DNA of 51,272 nucleotides from the NCBI RefSeq assembly GCF_013302895.1, contig NZ_VJOK01000001.1, positions 3,602,495 to 3,653,766 on the forward strand, written 5' to 3'. The stretch comes from Streptomyces albus subsp. chlorinus. GTDB taxonomy: Bacteria > Actinomycetota > Actinomycetes > Streptomycetales > Streptomycetaceae. This document shows, piece after piece, positions 1 to 8,949 of this stretch. A program made the translations under genes and the position numbers. Under the pieces are notes generated by a model. That model was not told the origin of the DNA and searched no databases. It was given only the letters and a program-made list of their open reading frames with translations. The stretch's first letter is position 1, and each line of letters starts with the position of its first letter.

Positions 1-42
1 CATGTCATGCCATCCGTCCTGTGTCTGTTCAGGAGCGCATTC

Positions 43-759
43 ATGAAGATCGCCAACCGCCGTGCCGCGACCGTCGGCGCACTCGCCGCCGGCACCGTCC
101 TGCTGCTCGCCGGGCCCGCGTCGGCACACGTAGGCGTCGATCCCCAGCAAGCCCCCAAGGGCGGCTACAGCACGGTCGACTTCAAGGTCCCCAACGAGAA
201 GGACGACGCCTCCACGGTGAAGCTGGAGGTGACCTTCCCCACCGACCACCCGCTGGCCTCGGTGATGCCGCAGCCGGTGCCCGGCTGGGACGTCAAGGTG
301 GACAAGAAGAAGCTGGACAAGCCGATCGAGACCCACGGCGAGAAGATCACCGAGGCCGTCTCGAAGGTCACCTGGAGCGGCGGGAAGATCAAGCCGGGCC
401 AGTTCCAGCAGTTCCCCGTCTCCATGGGCCAACTCCCCGAGGACGGGGACCAGCTGGTGTTCAAGGCCCTCCAGACCTACGACGATGACGACGTCGTACG
501 GTGGATCGAGGAGCCGCGGAAGGGCGCTCCCGAGCCCGAGCACCCGGCTCCCGTCCTCCAGCTCACCGCCGCCGGGAAGGAGGAGGCGGACGCCTCCTCC
601 GGCGACGGGAAGGCCACGGAGCGGACGGCCTCGGCGAGCGGTGACGCGGACTCCGACGGCTCCGACACCACCGCGCGCGTCCTGGGCGCGGTGGGGATCG
701 TCGTGGGCCTCGCCGGCATCGCCTTCGGCGTCCTCGCCGGTCGCCGCCGGGCCTCCTGA
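43..759 (+). CDS. YcnI-family copper-associated membrane-anchored protein
   Basis: Encodes 238 residues. A Sec signal peptide (about 1-32, ending near GPASA-H) is followed by a YcnI/DUF1775 domain, recognised from the start HVGVDPQQAPKGGYSTVDFK and the Trp-rich WSGGKIKPGQFQQF stretch. A flexible acidic linker and one C-terminal transmembrane helix (about 210-232) end in RRR. In this family the mature N-terminal His binds copper outside the membrane. ATG 43 is chosen because AGGAGC lies about 6 bases upstream, whereas the in-frame ATG at 7 would put extra residues before the signal peptide. It is first in a same-strand run with Sco, PCuAC, CopCD and the peroxidase, which supports a role in copper handling; the exact role is inferred. 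Confidence 0.9.
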   Translation: MKIANRRAATVGALAAGTVLLLAGPASAHVGVDPQQAPKGGYSTVDFKVPNEKDDASTVKLEVTFPTDHPLASVMPQPVPGWDVKVDKKKLDKPIETHGEKITEAVSKVTWSGGKIKPGQFQQFPVSMGQLPEDGDQLVFKALQTYDDDDVVRWIEEPRKGAPEPEHPAPVLQLTAAGKEEADASSGDGKATERTASASGDADSDGSDTTARVLGAVGIVVGLAGIAFGVLAGRRRAS

Positions 760-972
760 CCCGGGTGCGGGCGGGGTGGTGCGGAGGGGCGTACGTACCC
801 CTCCGCACCACCCCGCGGCACCCCCCGCGCGGTGGCCGTACGCCGCCTCGCGGCCCCCTCAAGGGCACCACCTCGCGGCTTCCTTGAGGGCCGGGCCCTT
901 CCGGGTCCTTCCCCACGGGCCGGTCCCCGCGGAGCACCGGCCCCCGGCCTCACACCCCCGACCCCGAGCACG

Positions 973-1656
973 ATGCGGACCAGCACTATGCGCAGCACCA
1001 CCAGAACAGCCTCAGCAGCCGCCGCCTTCGCCGTGGCCGCCGCCCTCGCCCTGACCGGCTGCGGCTCCGGAGACGACAGCGACAAGGCCGCCATCGACAA
1101 GCCGGCCACGGTCGAGAAGCAGAAGAAGGGCGGCACGGTCCTCGACCAGCCCTTCAGCAAGCCCGACCTGACGCTGACCGACACGCACGACAAGTCCTAC
1201 GACTTCATCAAGGAGACGAAGGGCCACCCCACCCTCCTCTACTTCGGCTACACCAACTGCCCGGACATCTGCCCGCTGACGATGAGCAACATCGCGGTGG
1301 CCAAGTCGAAGCTGCCCAAGGAGCAGCAGAAGGAGCTGCGGGTCGTCTTCGTGACCACCGACCCCAAGAGGGACACCCCCGAGGAGCTGCGGAAGTGGCT
1401 GCGCGGACAGGACCCCTCGTTCATCGGGCTGACCGGCGACTTCGACTCCATCCAGGCGGGTGCCCGCAGTGTGGGCGTGAGCGTCGAGCCGTCGTACAAG
1501 AAGAAGAACGGCGACATCGTGTCGACCCACGGCGCCCAGCTCCTCGCCTTCTCCCCCAAGGACGACAAGGCCCACGTCCTCTACACGGAGGGCAACACCG
1601 ACCCCAAGACCCTGGAGAAGGACCTCCCCGAGCTCCTCAAGGGGGAGACGCCGTGA
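973..1656 (+). CDS. sco: Sco1/SenC family copper chaperone lipoprotein
   Basis: A 227-residue lipoprotein: a basic N-terminus and hydrophobic stretch end in a lipobox-like LALTGC, followed by a thioredoxin-fold Sco domain. The copper motif CPDIC (in YTNCPDICPLTMSN) and the distant His in STHGAQLLAF are both present, so the metal site looks complete. Sco proteins deliver copper to the CuA site of aa3 oxidase and, in Streptomyces, to extracellular copper enzymes needed for development. The start is ATG 973; ATG 988 is an alternative and neither has a strong ribosome site. The stop overlaps the GTG of the next gene (GTGA), indicating translational coupling. Confidence 0.9.
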   Translation: MRTSTMRSTTRTASAAAAFAVAAALALTGCGSGDDSDKAAIDKPATVEKQKKGGTVLDQPFSKPDLTLTDTHDKSYDFIKETKGHPTLLYFGYTNCPDICPLTMSNIAVAKSKLPKEQQKELRVVFVTTDPKRDTPEELRKWLRGQDPSFIGLTGDFDSIQAGARSVGVSVEPSYKKKNGDIVSTHGAQLLAFSPKDDKAHVLYTEGNTDPKTLEKDLPELLKGETP

Positions 1657-2240
1657 CCGCCCGTCCCCCGGCCCCTGCGTCCTCCCGCCGGGCCACCGCG
1701 CACCGCCGGGTCCCGGCACCGCGCCCGGCCTCCGCGGCGCTCCGCCCGGTGGCCGCCGTGGCGCTCGGCGCGGTCCTGGCCCTCACTCTGGGCGCCTGTT
1801 CCTCGTCCTCCTCGTCGCAGGACAAGGACACCGGCTCCGGCAAGGGGGCCGCCTCCGCCGGGAAAGCGGGCCGTCCCGAGCTGAAGGTCAGCGGCGCGTA
1901 CGTGCCGCAGCCGCCGACGGACAAGATGGCCGGCGGTTTCCTCGTCGTGCGCAACAGCGGCGGTACCGACGACAAGCTCACCTCCGTCTCCAGCGACATC
2001 GCGGGCGTGGTCGAGATGCACGAGACCACCAAGCGGCAGATGCGGCAGGTCAAGAGCCTGCGTGTCCCCGCGCACGGCACCTTGGAGCTGGGGCGCGGCG
2101 GCAACCACCTGATGCTGATGGACCTGGAGCGCAAGCCGGTCGAGGGCCAGACGGTGACCTTCGTGCTGCACTTCGCCAAGTCCGGCTCCGTCACGGTCAA
2201 GGCCCCGGTCGAGGCGACGAACTACACACCCGAGAAGTGA
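1653..2240 (+). CDS. PCuAC-type copper chaperone (ECuC-like)
   Basis: A 195-residue protein with a long basic leader and a hydrophobic segment ending in a lipobox (LTLGAC) followed by a serine run, so probably an exported lipoprotein. The mature part has the PCuAC fold, with VVEMHETT, a downstream QM, and the GGNHLMLM element that supplies the His/Met copper(I) ligands. In Streptomyces this protein (ECuC) passes copper to Sco. The GTG start lies inside the sco stop (GTGA), and its own stop TGA overlaps the GTG of copCD in the same way. The long arginine-rich N-region (about 30 residues) could mean the real start is further in. Confidence 0.88.
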   Translation: MTARPPAPASSRRATAHRRVPAPRPASAALRPVAAVALGAVLALTLGACSSSSSSQDKDTGSGKGAASAGKAGRPELKVSGAYVPQPPTDKMAGGFLVVRNSGGTDDKLTSVSSDIAGVVEMHETTKRQMRQVKSLRVPAHGTLELGRGGNHLMLMDLERKPVEGQTVTFVLHFAKSGSVTVKAPVEATNYTPEK

Positions 2241-4519
2241 GGTTCGCAGGCGTGCCGTACACCACCGAGCCACCCTCCGGCCCCGCCGGCCGCCCCGGCC
2301 CACCCCGACGCGGCGCCCGCGCCGGGGACCGGGCCGGGGCCCGTACCGGTGCCCGTTCCGGGAGCCGCACCGCACAGCCCGGTGCCGCGGTGCTGCCCCG
2401 CACCGCGCTGTCCCGCACCGTGCTGGCCCTCCTGCTGAGCGGGCTGGCGCTGCTGGGAGTGCTGGCCACCGCGGGACCGGCGGCGGCGCACGCCGCGCTG
2501 ACGGGAAGCGACCCGGCGGAGGGCTCGGTGGTGCGCGAGGCGCCTGCCCGGGTCACGCTCGACTTCTCCGAGGGCGTGTCCATGTCCGACGGCTCGATCC
2601 GCGTCCTGGACCCGCACGGCGAACGGGCCGACACCCGGACCGTCCGCGACGCCGGGAGCGGAGGGAAGGTGCGGCGCGCCGTCTCCCTCAAGTCCGGTAT
2701 CCCGCAGGGCACCTACACGGTCGCCTGGCAGGCCGTCTCCGCCGACAGCCACCCCGTCTCGGGGGCCTTCACCTTCTCCGTCGGGAAGCCCTCCAAGACG
2801 AGCGCCTCCGTGCCGCGGCAGACCGACGGCCCGGCCGCGGGCGGCGGTGTCGTGGGCACCCTGTACGGGATCGGCCGGTACGCCGCCTACGCGGGGTTCG
2901 TGCTGCTGGTCGGCGGGGCGGCGTTCGTCCTGGTGTGCTCGCCGCGCGCCGCCTCCTCCCGCGCGGTGCAGCGGCTGACGGTCACAGGATGGCTCACCCT
3001 CACGGCGGCGACACTGGCGCTGTTGCTGCTGCGCAACCCCTACACCGGGTCGGGGAAGCTCTCCGACGTCGCCGACCTGGGCGGACTGGCCGACGTGGTG
3101 GCCACCAAGTCCGGCACCGCCCTCGTCGCCCGACTGCTGCTGCTCGCCGCCTCGGCACTGTTCGTCTCGGTGCTCTTCGGGGCCTGGGCGCGGCGCGGTG
3201 AGGAGAGTCCGGACGGTGGGTCGAACGGTTCGGACGGTGGGAGGAACGGTTCGGACGGTGGGAGGAACGGTTCGGGCGGTGGGGCGAACGGTTCGGACGG
3301 TGGAACGGAAAGTGCGGGCATCGGCACGGACAGTGCCGCGGTACGCGCCGACGGCGGCGCGGACAGCGACGAGGTGGCGCGGGAGCGGCGGGACCTGCTG
3401 TACGGACTGGCCGTCGGCGGCACCGTGATGGCGGCCGGACTGGCGGCCACCTGGGCGATGGCCGAGCACGCCTCCACAGGTCTCCAGACGGCACTGGCCA
3501 TGCCGGTGGACGTCCTGCACCTGCTGGCCGTCGCCCTGTGGCTGGGCGGACTGGCAGCGCTGTTCTGCCTGCTGCGCTGGGGACCCTCTCCGTCGCGCAC
3601 AGTGGTGCTGCGCTTCTCCCGGACGGCCTTCGTCTGTGTGACCGTGCTGGCGGCGACAGGGCTGTACCAGTCGTGGCGCCAGGTCGGCTCGTTCAGCGCG
3701 CTGACGGGCACCTCGTACGGGCAGCTGCTGCTCGTCAAGGCCGTGCTGGTGGCTGCCCTGGTGGGGGTCGGCTGGTTCTCCCGCAGATGGACAACCAGGT
3801 TGACGGAGGTTCCGGCGGGGGCGGACCGCGACGGCACCCCGGAGCGGGTCTCCTCCGGCGTCTCGCCCGATGCCCCTCCCCGCTCCCGTACCGCCCGGTC
3901 CGCCGGCCGCATATCCGGCGAGCACGACCCGGCCGACCCCGTCCGCGCCGCGCAACTGGCGCGGCAGCGTGCCGCCGCCAACGCCGCGAAGCGCCGCAAG
4001 GAGCGCGAGGCGGACCCACAGCGCAGCGGACTGCGTCAGTCGGTGCTGACGGAGGCCGTCATCGCCGTCGTCCTGCTGGCCGTCACCACTGTCCTGACCA
4101 GCACCGAGCCCGGCCGTACCGAGGAGCGGGCCCGTGCGGCGGGCAGCGCGGCGCGGAACGCGCCCAGCGGGCCGGTGGACGCCGAGGTGCGGTTCGACAC
4201 CGGCGGCCCGGACGGCAAGGGCACCGCCGAGCTGGAGCTGGACCCGGGCAGGGCAGGCGGCGGCAACACCCTCGATCTGCGCACCACCGCCCCCAGCGGG
4301 CGCCCCGTCGAGGCACCCGAGGTGCAGGTCTCCTTCACCCTCCCCGCCAAAAACCTCGGCCCTCTTCCGGCCTCCCTCGAACCGGTCAGGGGCGAGAAGG
4401 GTCACTGGAGGGCCACCGATGTGCGGCTTCCGATGGCCGGAAAATGGAGGATCGCGGTCACCGTCCGCACCTCGGACATCGACCAGATCACCGTCTACAC
4501 GACCGCCACCATCGGCTGA
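2237..4519 (+). CDS. CopC-CopD fusion copper transport protein
   Basis: Encodes 760 residues. After a signal segment ending AAAHAAL, a CopC domain (about 85-185) begins with the copper-ligand His (HAALTGSDPAEGS) and carries SHPV near its end. A CopD membrane domain of about eight helices follows (about 200-620), interrupted by a Gly/Asp/Asn-rich loop made of tandem 7-residue repeats and a charged cytoplasmic loop (ARQRAAANAAKRRKE). A C-terminal extracytoplasmic beta domain of the YtkA/FixH type (about 640-760) ends the protein. CopC binds copper outside and CopD moves it across the membrane, usually inward. GTG 2237 overlaps the previous stop. Third or fourth gene of the copper operon. Confidence 0.9.
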   Translation: MRFAGVPYTTEPPSGPAGRPGPPRRGARAGDRAGARTGARSGSRTAQPGAAVLPRTALSRTVLALLLSGLALLGVLATAGPAAAHAALTGSDPAEGSVVREAPARVTLDFSEGVSMSDGSIRVLDPHGERADTRTVRDAGSGGKVRRAVSLKSGIPQGTYTVAWQAVSADSHPVSGAFTFSVGKPSKTSASVPRQTDGPAAGGGVVGTLYGIGRYAAYAGFVLLVGGAAFVLVCSPRAASSRAVQRLTVTGWLTLTAATLALLLLRNPYTGSGKLSDVADLGGLADVVATKSGTALVARLLLLAASALFVSVLFGAWARRGEESPDGGSNGSDGGRNGSDGGRNGSGGGANGSDGGTESAGIGTDSAAVRADGGADSDEVARERRDLLYGLAVGGTVMAAGLAATWAMAEHASTGLQTALAMPVDVLHLLAVALWLGGLAALFCLLRWGPSPSRTVVLRFSRTAFVCVTVLAATGLYQSWRQVGSFSALTGTSYGQLLLVKAVLVAALVGVGWFSRRWTTRLTEVPAGADRDGTPERVSSGVSPDAPPRSRTARSAGRISGEHDPADPVRAAQLARQRAAANAAKRRKEREADPQRSGLRQSVLTEAVIAVVLLAVTTVLTSTEPGRTEERARAAGSAARNAPSGPVDAEVRFDTGGPDGKGTAELELDPGRAGGGNTLDLRTTAPSGRPVEAPEVQVSFTLPAKNLGPLPASLEPVRGEKGHWRATDVRLPMAGKWRIAVTVRTSDIDQITVYTTATIG
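3211..3303 (+). repeat. 21-bp tandem repeat in copCD
   Basis: About 4.4 copies of a 21-bp unit starting GGACGGTGGG and ending AACGGTTC (3211, 3232, 3253, 3274, 3295). The reading frame is kept, giving DGGSNGS/DGGRNGS heptads in a loop of the CopD domain. Copies 2 and 3 are identical, so copy number probably varies between strains. Confidence 0.9.
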
Positions 4520-4538
4520 GCCGGAACCGAGCGACACG

Positions 4539-6029
4539 ATGAGCAGCCAGCAGAACAAGAAGAAGAACAAGAAGAAGCGGGCGGCGGCCCGCACGACGCC
4601 CTCCGCCGCCTCCCCGTCCCCCGCCGGGCGACCGGGCCGGAGCACCGGCACCGCCGCGTCCGGCAGCGGGGTCCCGTCCAGCGACGGGCCTTCGCCCGGC
4701 CGTGGTCCCGCAGCAGGTGGTGGCTCCACTGCAGGTGGTGGCTCCGCTGCCAGTGGTGGCGGCGTGGACGGCCGTGGTGCCGCTGCCGGTGCCGGCGCTC
4801 CGGGCCCGTCCCGGCGGCGGCTGCTGGGCACGGCGTCGGTGGCGGGTGTGGCCGGGCTGGCGGCCGGTGGTGCGGGGGGCGCGTGGGCGCACGCGGCGGC
4901 GGAAGAAGAGCCGCCCACGGCGCTGTCCACGCTGGGCTCCACCAGCGTGGACTTCCACGGCACGCACCAGGCGGGCATCCTCACCCCGGCGCAGGCGCAC
5001 GGCCACCTGGTGGCCTTCGACCTGGTGCCAGGCGCGGGGCGGAAGCAGGCCGCCGCGCTGCTGCGCCGCTGGTCGGACGCGGCACGGCGGATGATGGCGG
5101 GCGAGCCGCCGCGGGCGGCCGAGCACGACACGGGGATCGCGCTGGACGCCGGGCCCTCCTCGCTGACGGTGACCTTCGGTTTCGGCCGTACGTTCTTCAC
5201 CCGTACGGGTATGAAGGACGAGCTGCCCCCGCAGCTCGCGCCGCTGCCCGACTTCTCCGCCGACGCCCTCGACAAGAAGCGCTCCGACGGCGATCTGTGG
5301 GTGCAGATCGGCGCCGACGACTCGCTGGTCGCCTTCCACGCGCTGCGCGCCCTCCAGCGCGAGGCGGCGGGCACGGCACGGGTGCGCTGGCAGATGTCCG
5401 GCTTCAACCGCTCCCGCGGCGCCACGGAACGACCGCGCACGGTGCGCAATCTGATGGGCCAGGTGGACGGCACCAACAACCCCAGGCCGGATGAGAAGGA
5501 CTTCGCCGAGCGTGTCTTCGTCGCCTCCTCCGGGCAGCCGGAGTGGATGGCGGGTGGCTCCTATGTGGTGCAGCGGCGTATCCGGATGCTGCTCGACACC
5601 TGGGACAAGCGCTCCCTGGAGGAGCAGGAGAAGGTCATAGGGCGCCGCAAGTCCGACGGCGCGCCTTTGTCGGGCGGGCACGAGCACACCAAGCCGGACC
5701 TGGACAAGCGCGGCGCAGACGGGCTGCCGGCGATCGCCGCCAACGCGCACATCCGGGTCGCCGCACCTGAGACCAACGGCGGCGCCGCGATGCTGCGGCG
5801 GCCGTTCTCCTTCCACGACGGCTTCCGCGACGACGGCGCCCCGGACGCCGGGCTGCTGTTCCTGGCCTGGCAGGCCGATCCGCTGCGCGGCTTCGTCCCC
5901 GTGCAGCGCAAGCTGGACCGGGGGGACGCGCTGTCGGCCTTCCTGCGGCACGAGGCGAGCGGGCTGTTCGCGGTGCCGGGCGGACCGGCCAGGGGCGAGT
6001 ACGTGGGGCAGCGGCTGCTCGAAGGCTGA
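4539..6029 (+). CDS. dtpA: Tat-exported Dyp-type heme peroxidase (DtpA/EfeB-like)
   Basis: Encodes 496 residues. The twin-arginine signal is unusual: a Lys-rich start (NKKKNKKK) and a roughly 75-residue Ser/Gly/Pro stretch precede PSRRRLLG at about residue 91, then a hydrophobic segment and an AWAHA cleavage region. The mature part is a Dyp peroxidase: the GxxDG motif is present as GQVDGTNN with the catalytic Asp, and the proximal heme His is in NAHIRVAAPE. In Streptomyces lividans the homologue (DtpA) sits in the same gene neighbourhood and assists copper radical oxidase maturation; that role is inferred here. ATG 4539 lies 19 bases after copCD, so it is likely in the same operon. Confidence 0.92.
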   Translation: MSSQQNKKKNKKKRAAARTTPSAASPSPAGRPGRSTGTAASGSGVPSSDGPSPGRGPAAGGGSTAGGGSAASGGGVDGRGAAAGAGAPGPSRRRLLGTASVAGVAGLAAGGAGGAWAHAAAEEEPPTALSTLGSTSVDFHGTHQAGILTPAQAHGHLVAFDLVPGAGRKQAAALLRRWSDAARRMMAGEPPRAAEHDTGIALDAGPSSLTVTFGFGRTFFTRTGMKDELPPQLAPLPDFSADALDKKRSDGDLWVQIGADDSLVAFHALRALQREAAGTARVRWQMSGFNRSRGATERPRTVRNLMGQVDGTNNPRPDEKDFAERVFVASSGQPEWMAGGSYVVQRRIRMLLDTWDKRSLEEQEKVIGRRKSDGAPLSGGHEHTKPDLDKRGADGLPAIAANAHIRVAAPETNGGAAMLRRPFSFHDGFRDDGAPDAGLLFLAWQADPLRGFVPVQRKLDRGDALSAFLRHEASGLFAVPGGPARGEYVGQRLLEG

Positions 6030-6072
6030 GACCCGCACCCGGCCGGTGCCCGGCGCGGCTACCGTGGCTCGC

Positions 6073-7002
6073 ATGTCATCTGCGAGCCGCTACACCTACC
6101 TCGGCCCCGAAGGCACCTTCACCGAGGCCGCGCTGCACACCCTCCCCGAGGCCGCCACCCGTCAGCTCGTCCCCATGGTGTCGGTCCCGGCGGCCCTGGA
6201 CGCCGTACGCAACGGAGAGGCGCAGGCGGCGTTCGTACCGATCGAGAACTCGGTGGAGGGCGGGGTCACCGCGACCCTGGACGAGCTGGCCGGCGGCCGC
6301 AGACTGATGATCTACCGCGAGGTGCTGCTGCCGATCACGTTCGCGCTGCTGGTGCGTCCGGGGACGACGCTGGAGACGGTCAAGACGGTGACCGGGCACC
6401 CGGTGGCGCAGCCGCAGGTGCGCAACTGGCTGGCCGCGCGCCTGCCGGACGCGGTGTGGGAGTCGGCGGCCTCCAACGCGGACGGTGCCCGGCTGGTCCA
6501 GGAGGGCCGGTACGACGCGGCGTTCGCCGGCGAGTTCGCGGCGGCCACCTACGGCCTGGAGCCGCTGGTCACCGGCATCCACGACGCGGAGAACGCGACG
6601 ACGCGGTTCGTGCTGCTGGGGCAGCCCGCGCGCCCCGCCGCGCCGACGGGTGCCGACAAGACCTCGGTGGTGTTCTGGCTGCGCGGCGACCAGCCGGGCG
6701 CGCTGCTGGAGGTGCTGCACGAGTACGCCTCGCGGGGCGTCAACCTCATGCGGATCGAGTCGCGTCCCACGGGTGAGGGCATCGGCCAGTACTGCTTCTC
6801 GGTCGACTGCGAGGGCCATGTGCAGGACCGGAGGGTGGGGGACGTGCTGATGGGCCTGAAGCGCTCGTGCCGCGCGGTGCGCTTCCTGGGCTCGTATCCG
6901 CGCGCCGACGAGCAGCCGCCGACGCTGCGCTCGGGCATGGCCGACGAGGACTTCCTCGCGGCGGCCGACTGGCTGACGCGGTGCCTGGACGGGCGGGACT
7001 GA
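6073..7002 (+). CDS. pheA: Prephenate dehydratase
   Basis: A 309-residue monofunctional P-protein that converts prephenate to phenylpyruvate in phenylalanine synthesis. The N-terminus YLGPEGTFTE and PIENSVEGGV are diagnostic, and NATTRFVLL carries the catalytic Thr-Arg-Phe motif. The C-terminal ACT domain (about 200-280) has GALLEVL and IESRP, the phenylalanine-binding feedback elements. No chorismate mutase domain is present. ATG 6073 starts directly before the family's SRYTYLGPEGTF; an in-frame GTG at 6046 would add nine residues. It lies 43 bases after the peroxidase gene and before a long gap. Confidence 0.95.
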   Translation: MSSASRYTYLGPEGTFTEAALHTLPEAATRQLVPMVSVPAALDAVRNGEAQAAFVPIENSVEGGVTATLDELAGGRRLMIYREVLLPITFALLVRPGTTLETVKTVTGHPVAQPQVRNWLAARLPDAVWESAASNADGARLVQEGRYDAAFAGEFAAATYGLEPLVTGIHDAENATTRFVLLGQPARPAAPTGADKTSVVFWLRGDQPGALLEVLHEYASRGVNLMRIESRPTGEGIGQYCFSVDCEGHVQDRRVGDVLMGLKRSCRAVRFLGSYPRADEQPPTLRSGMADEDFLAAADWLTRCLDGRD

Positions 7003-7131
7003 GCCGACGGGACTGAGCGCCGACGGGACCGCGCCATGGGGCCGGACGGGGCGGGAGGGTGCCCGGGTCGGGCTGCCTCGGGCAGCGTGCCCGGTCCCGG
7101 CGGCCCGGGCCGGCCGGAGTGAGACGGCCCA

Positions 7132-7456
7132 CAGCACTGTGCACAGCTTCGGTGAAGTTATCCACAGGCTCGGGTGGCGACCTGTGCACAAGTCGACAGG
7201 CAAAACGGACTCTGTCGACAAACCGGCATGCAGACCCCATCTCCGTCCACAGCTCCCAGCCTCCTCCTCGTCACCACAATTCCACCGAAGAACTCTTTGG
7301 GGTGAGCTGATCCCCCTCGAAAGGGGACGCATGCGGGGTTTGGGCGGGGAATTCCGGACGGACCGCACAGGTGCCGGAACCGTAAGCCCCTATTTCCACA
7401 GCCCAGCTTCTCCCTCTGTGGAAAAGTCCGCCGTTCCTCGTCTTCGCTGTGGATAA
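7132..7456. promoter_or_regulatory. Cluster of DnaA-box-like sites in the pheA-serS gap
   Basis: The 669-bp gap 7003-7671 holds no convincing gene. It contains two perfect TTATCCACA boxes, at 7158-7166 (+) and 7448-7456 (-), plus near matches: TGTGCACA-type sites near 7139 and 7183, CGTCCACAG near 7244, ATTTCCACA near 7392 and TGTGGAAAA near 7417. Such a density is very unlikely by chance at about 73% GC. Streptomyces coelicolor is known to carry high-affinity DnaA-box clusters outside oriC that titrate DnaA; this gap is a candidate for one of them. A hairpin (CCAATT, 6-base loop, AATTGG, about 7600-7617) sits just before serS. Confidence 0.6.
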
Positions 7457-7671
7457 ACACGGAAAACAGCGCCCCCAACTCGCCCCGACGAGCGCCGAGT
7501 CCGTCCCGCCCCAGGCGCCTGCCGGACCATTCCCGCCGCCCGGTCGAGGGACCCCGTCAATTTCCGGAAGAGGCCTCATCCCTCCACTTCTTAAAACTCC
7601 CAATTCGGACAAATTGGAGGTAAAGGGATTTCACGTCGAGCGCTGACGGAGGCCACCGGTACCCTGGCGGG

Positions 7672-8949
7672 GTGATTGACCTTCGCCTGCTCCGTGAGGA
7701 CCCCGACCGTGCGCGCGCCTCCCAGCGCGCCCGTGGAGAGGACGTCGACCTGGTCGACGCGGTGCTCTCCGCCGACGAGCGGCGCAGGGCCTCCAGTCTC
7801 CGCTTCGACGAACTCCGCGCCGAGCAGAAGCAGCTCGGCAAGCTCATCCCCAAGGCCGAGGGCGAGGAGAAGGCGGAGCTGCTGCGCCGTACCGGCGAGC
7901 TGGCGAGCGCGGTCAAGGCGGCCGACGCGGAGAAGGACGAGGCGGCGGCCGAGACGCAGCGCCTGCTGCGCGCGCTGAGCAACCTCGTCCACCCCGACGT
8001 GCCGGTCGGCGGCGAGGAGGACTTCACCGTCCTGGAGACCGTCGGAACCCCGCGGGACTTCGGCGCCGAGGGCTTCGAGCCGAAGGACCACCTGGAGCTG
8101 GGCCAGAAGCTGGGCGCCATCGACGTCGAGCGCGGCGCCAAGGTGTCCGGCTCGCGCTTCTACTTCCTCACCGGCGTCGGCGCGCTGCTGGAGCTGGCCC
8201 TGGTCAACGCGGCCATCGCCCAGGCCACCGAGGCGGGCTTCACGCCGATGCTGACGCCCGCGCTGGTCAAGCCGCAGGCCATGGACGGTACCGGGTTCCT
8301 GGGCCAGGCGGCGCAGGACGTCTACCAGCTGGAGCGGGACGAGCTGTACCTCGTCGGCACCTCCGAGGTGCCGCTGGCGGGGTACCACATGGACGAGATC
8401 ATCGAGGCGGACCGCCTGCCGCTGCGCTACGCCGCCTTCTCGCCCTGCTTCCGCCGCGAGGCCGGCTCCTACGGCAAGGACACCCGCGGCATCTTCCGCG
8501 TACACCAGTTCGACAAGGTGGAGATGTTCTCCTACGTCGACCCCGAGGACTCCCAGGCGGAGCACCTCCGGCTGCTGGAGTGGGAGAAGCAGTGGCTGTC
8601 CTCCCTGGAGCTGCCGTTCCAGGTGATCGACGTGGCCACCGGCGACCTGGGCGCCTCCGCCGCGCGCAAGTACGACTGCGAGGCGTGGATCCCCACCCAG
8701 GGCAAGTACCGCGAGCTGACCTCCACCTCGGACTGCACCGAGTTCCAGGCCCGCCGGCTGTCCATCCGGATGCGGGACGGCAAGAACGTCAAGCCGCTGG
8801 CGACGCTGAACGGGACGCTGTGCGCCGTCCCGCGCACCATCGTGGCGCTGCTGGAGAACCACCAGCAGGAGGACGGCTCGGTCTGGGTACCGCCCGTGCT
8901 GCGCCCGTACCTGGGCGGTCGTGAGGCGCTGGAACCGGTCGCCCGGTGA
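7672..8949 (+). CDS. serS: Seryl-tRNA synthetase
   Basis: Encodes 425 residues, normal for a bacterial SerRS. The N-terminal antiparallel coiled-coil arm that clamps tRNA-Ser spans about 30-100 (rich in Glu/Lys/Arg/Ala). The class II catalytic core follows, with motif 2 at [27 protein letters not shown] and motif 3 near the C-terminus ([19 protein letters not shown]). It charges tRNA-Ser with serine, and with serine for selenocysteine where applicable. The GTG at 7672 encodes the conserved start [12 protein letters not shown]. The gene is preceded by the long DnaA-box gap, and its stop overlaps the GTG of the next gene (GTGA). Confidence 0.98.
   Translation: MIDLRLLREDPDRARASQRARGEDVDLVDAVLSADERRRASSLRFDELRAEQKQLGKLIPKAEGEEKAELLRRTGELASAVKAADAEKDEAAAETQRLLRALSNLVHPDVPVGGEEDFTVLETVGTPRDFGAEGFEPKDHLELGQKLGAIDVERGAKVSGSRFYFLTGVGALLELALVNAAIAQATEAGFTPMLTPALVKPQAMDGTGFLGQAAQDVYQLERDELYLVGTSEVPLAGYHMDEIIEADRLPLRYAAFSPCFRREAGSYGKDTRGIFRVHQFDKVEMFSYVDPEDSQAEHLRLLEWEKQWLSSLELPFQVIDVATGDLGASAARKYDCEAWIPTQGKYRELTSTSDCTEFQARRLSIRMRDGKNVKPLATLNGTLCAVPRTIVALLENHQQEDGSVWVPPVLRPYLGGREALEPVAR

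Noticed and set aside
2222..5479. A 1085-codon open frame on the minus strand
   Set aside because: It lies opposite copCD and the Dyp peroxidase gene, whose domains are unambiguous; the frame is open because high GC removes stop codons.
7590..7671. T-box leader upstream of serS
   Set aside because: Only a short hairpin is present. I could not find a specifier loop or the conserved T-box sequence, and actinobacterial T-boxes are mainly upstream of ileS.
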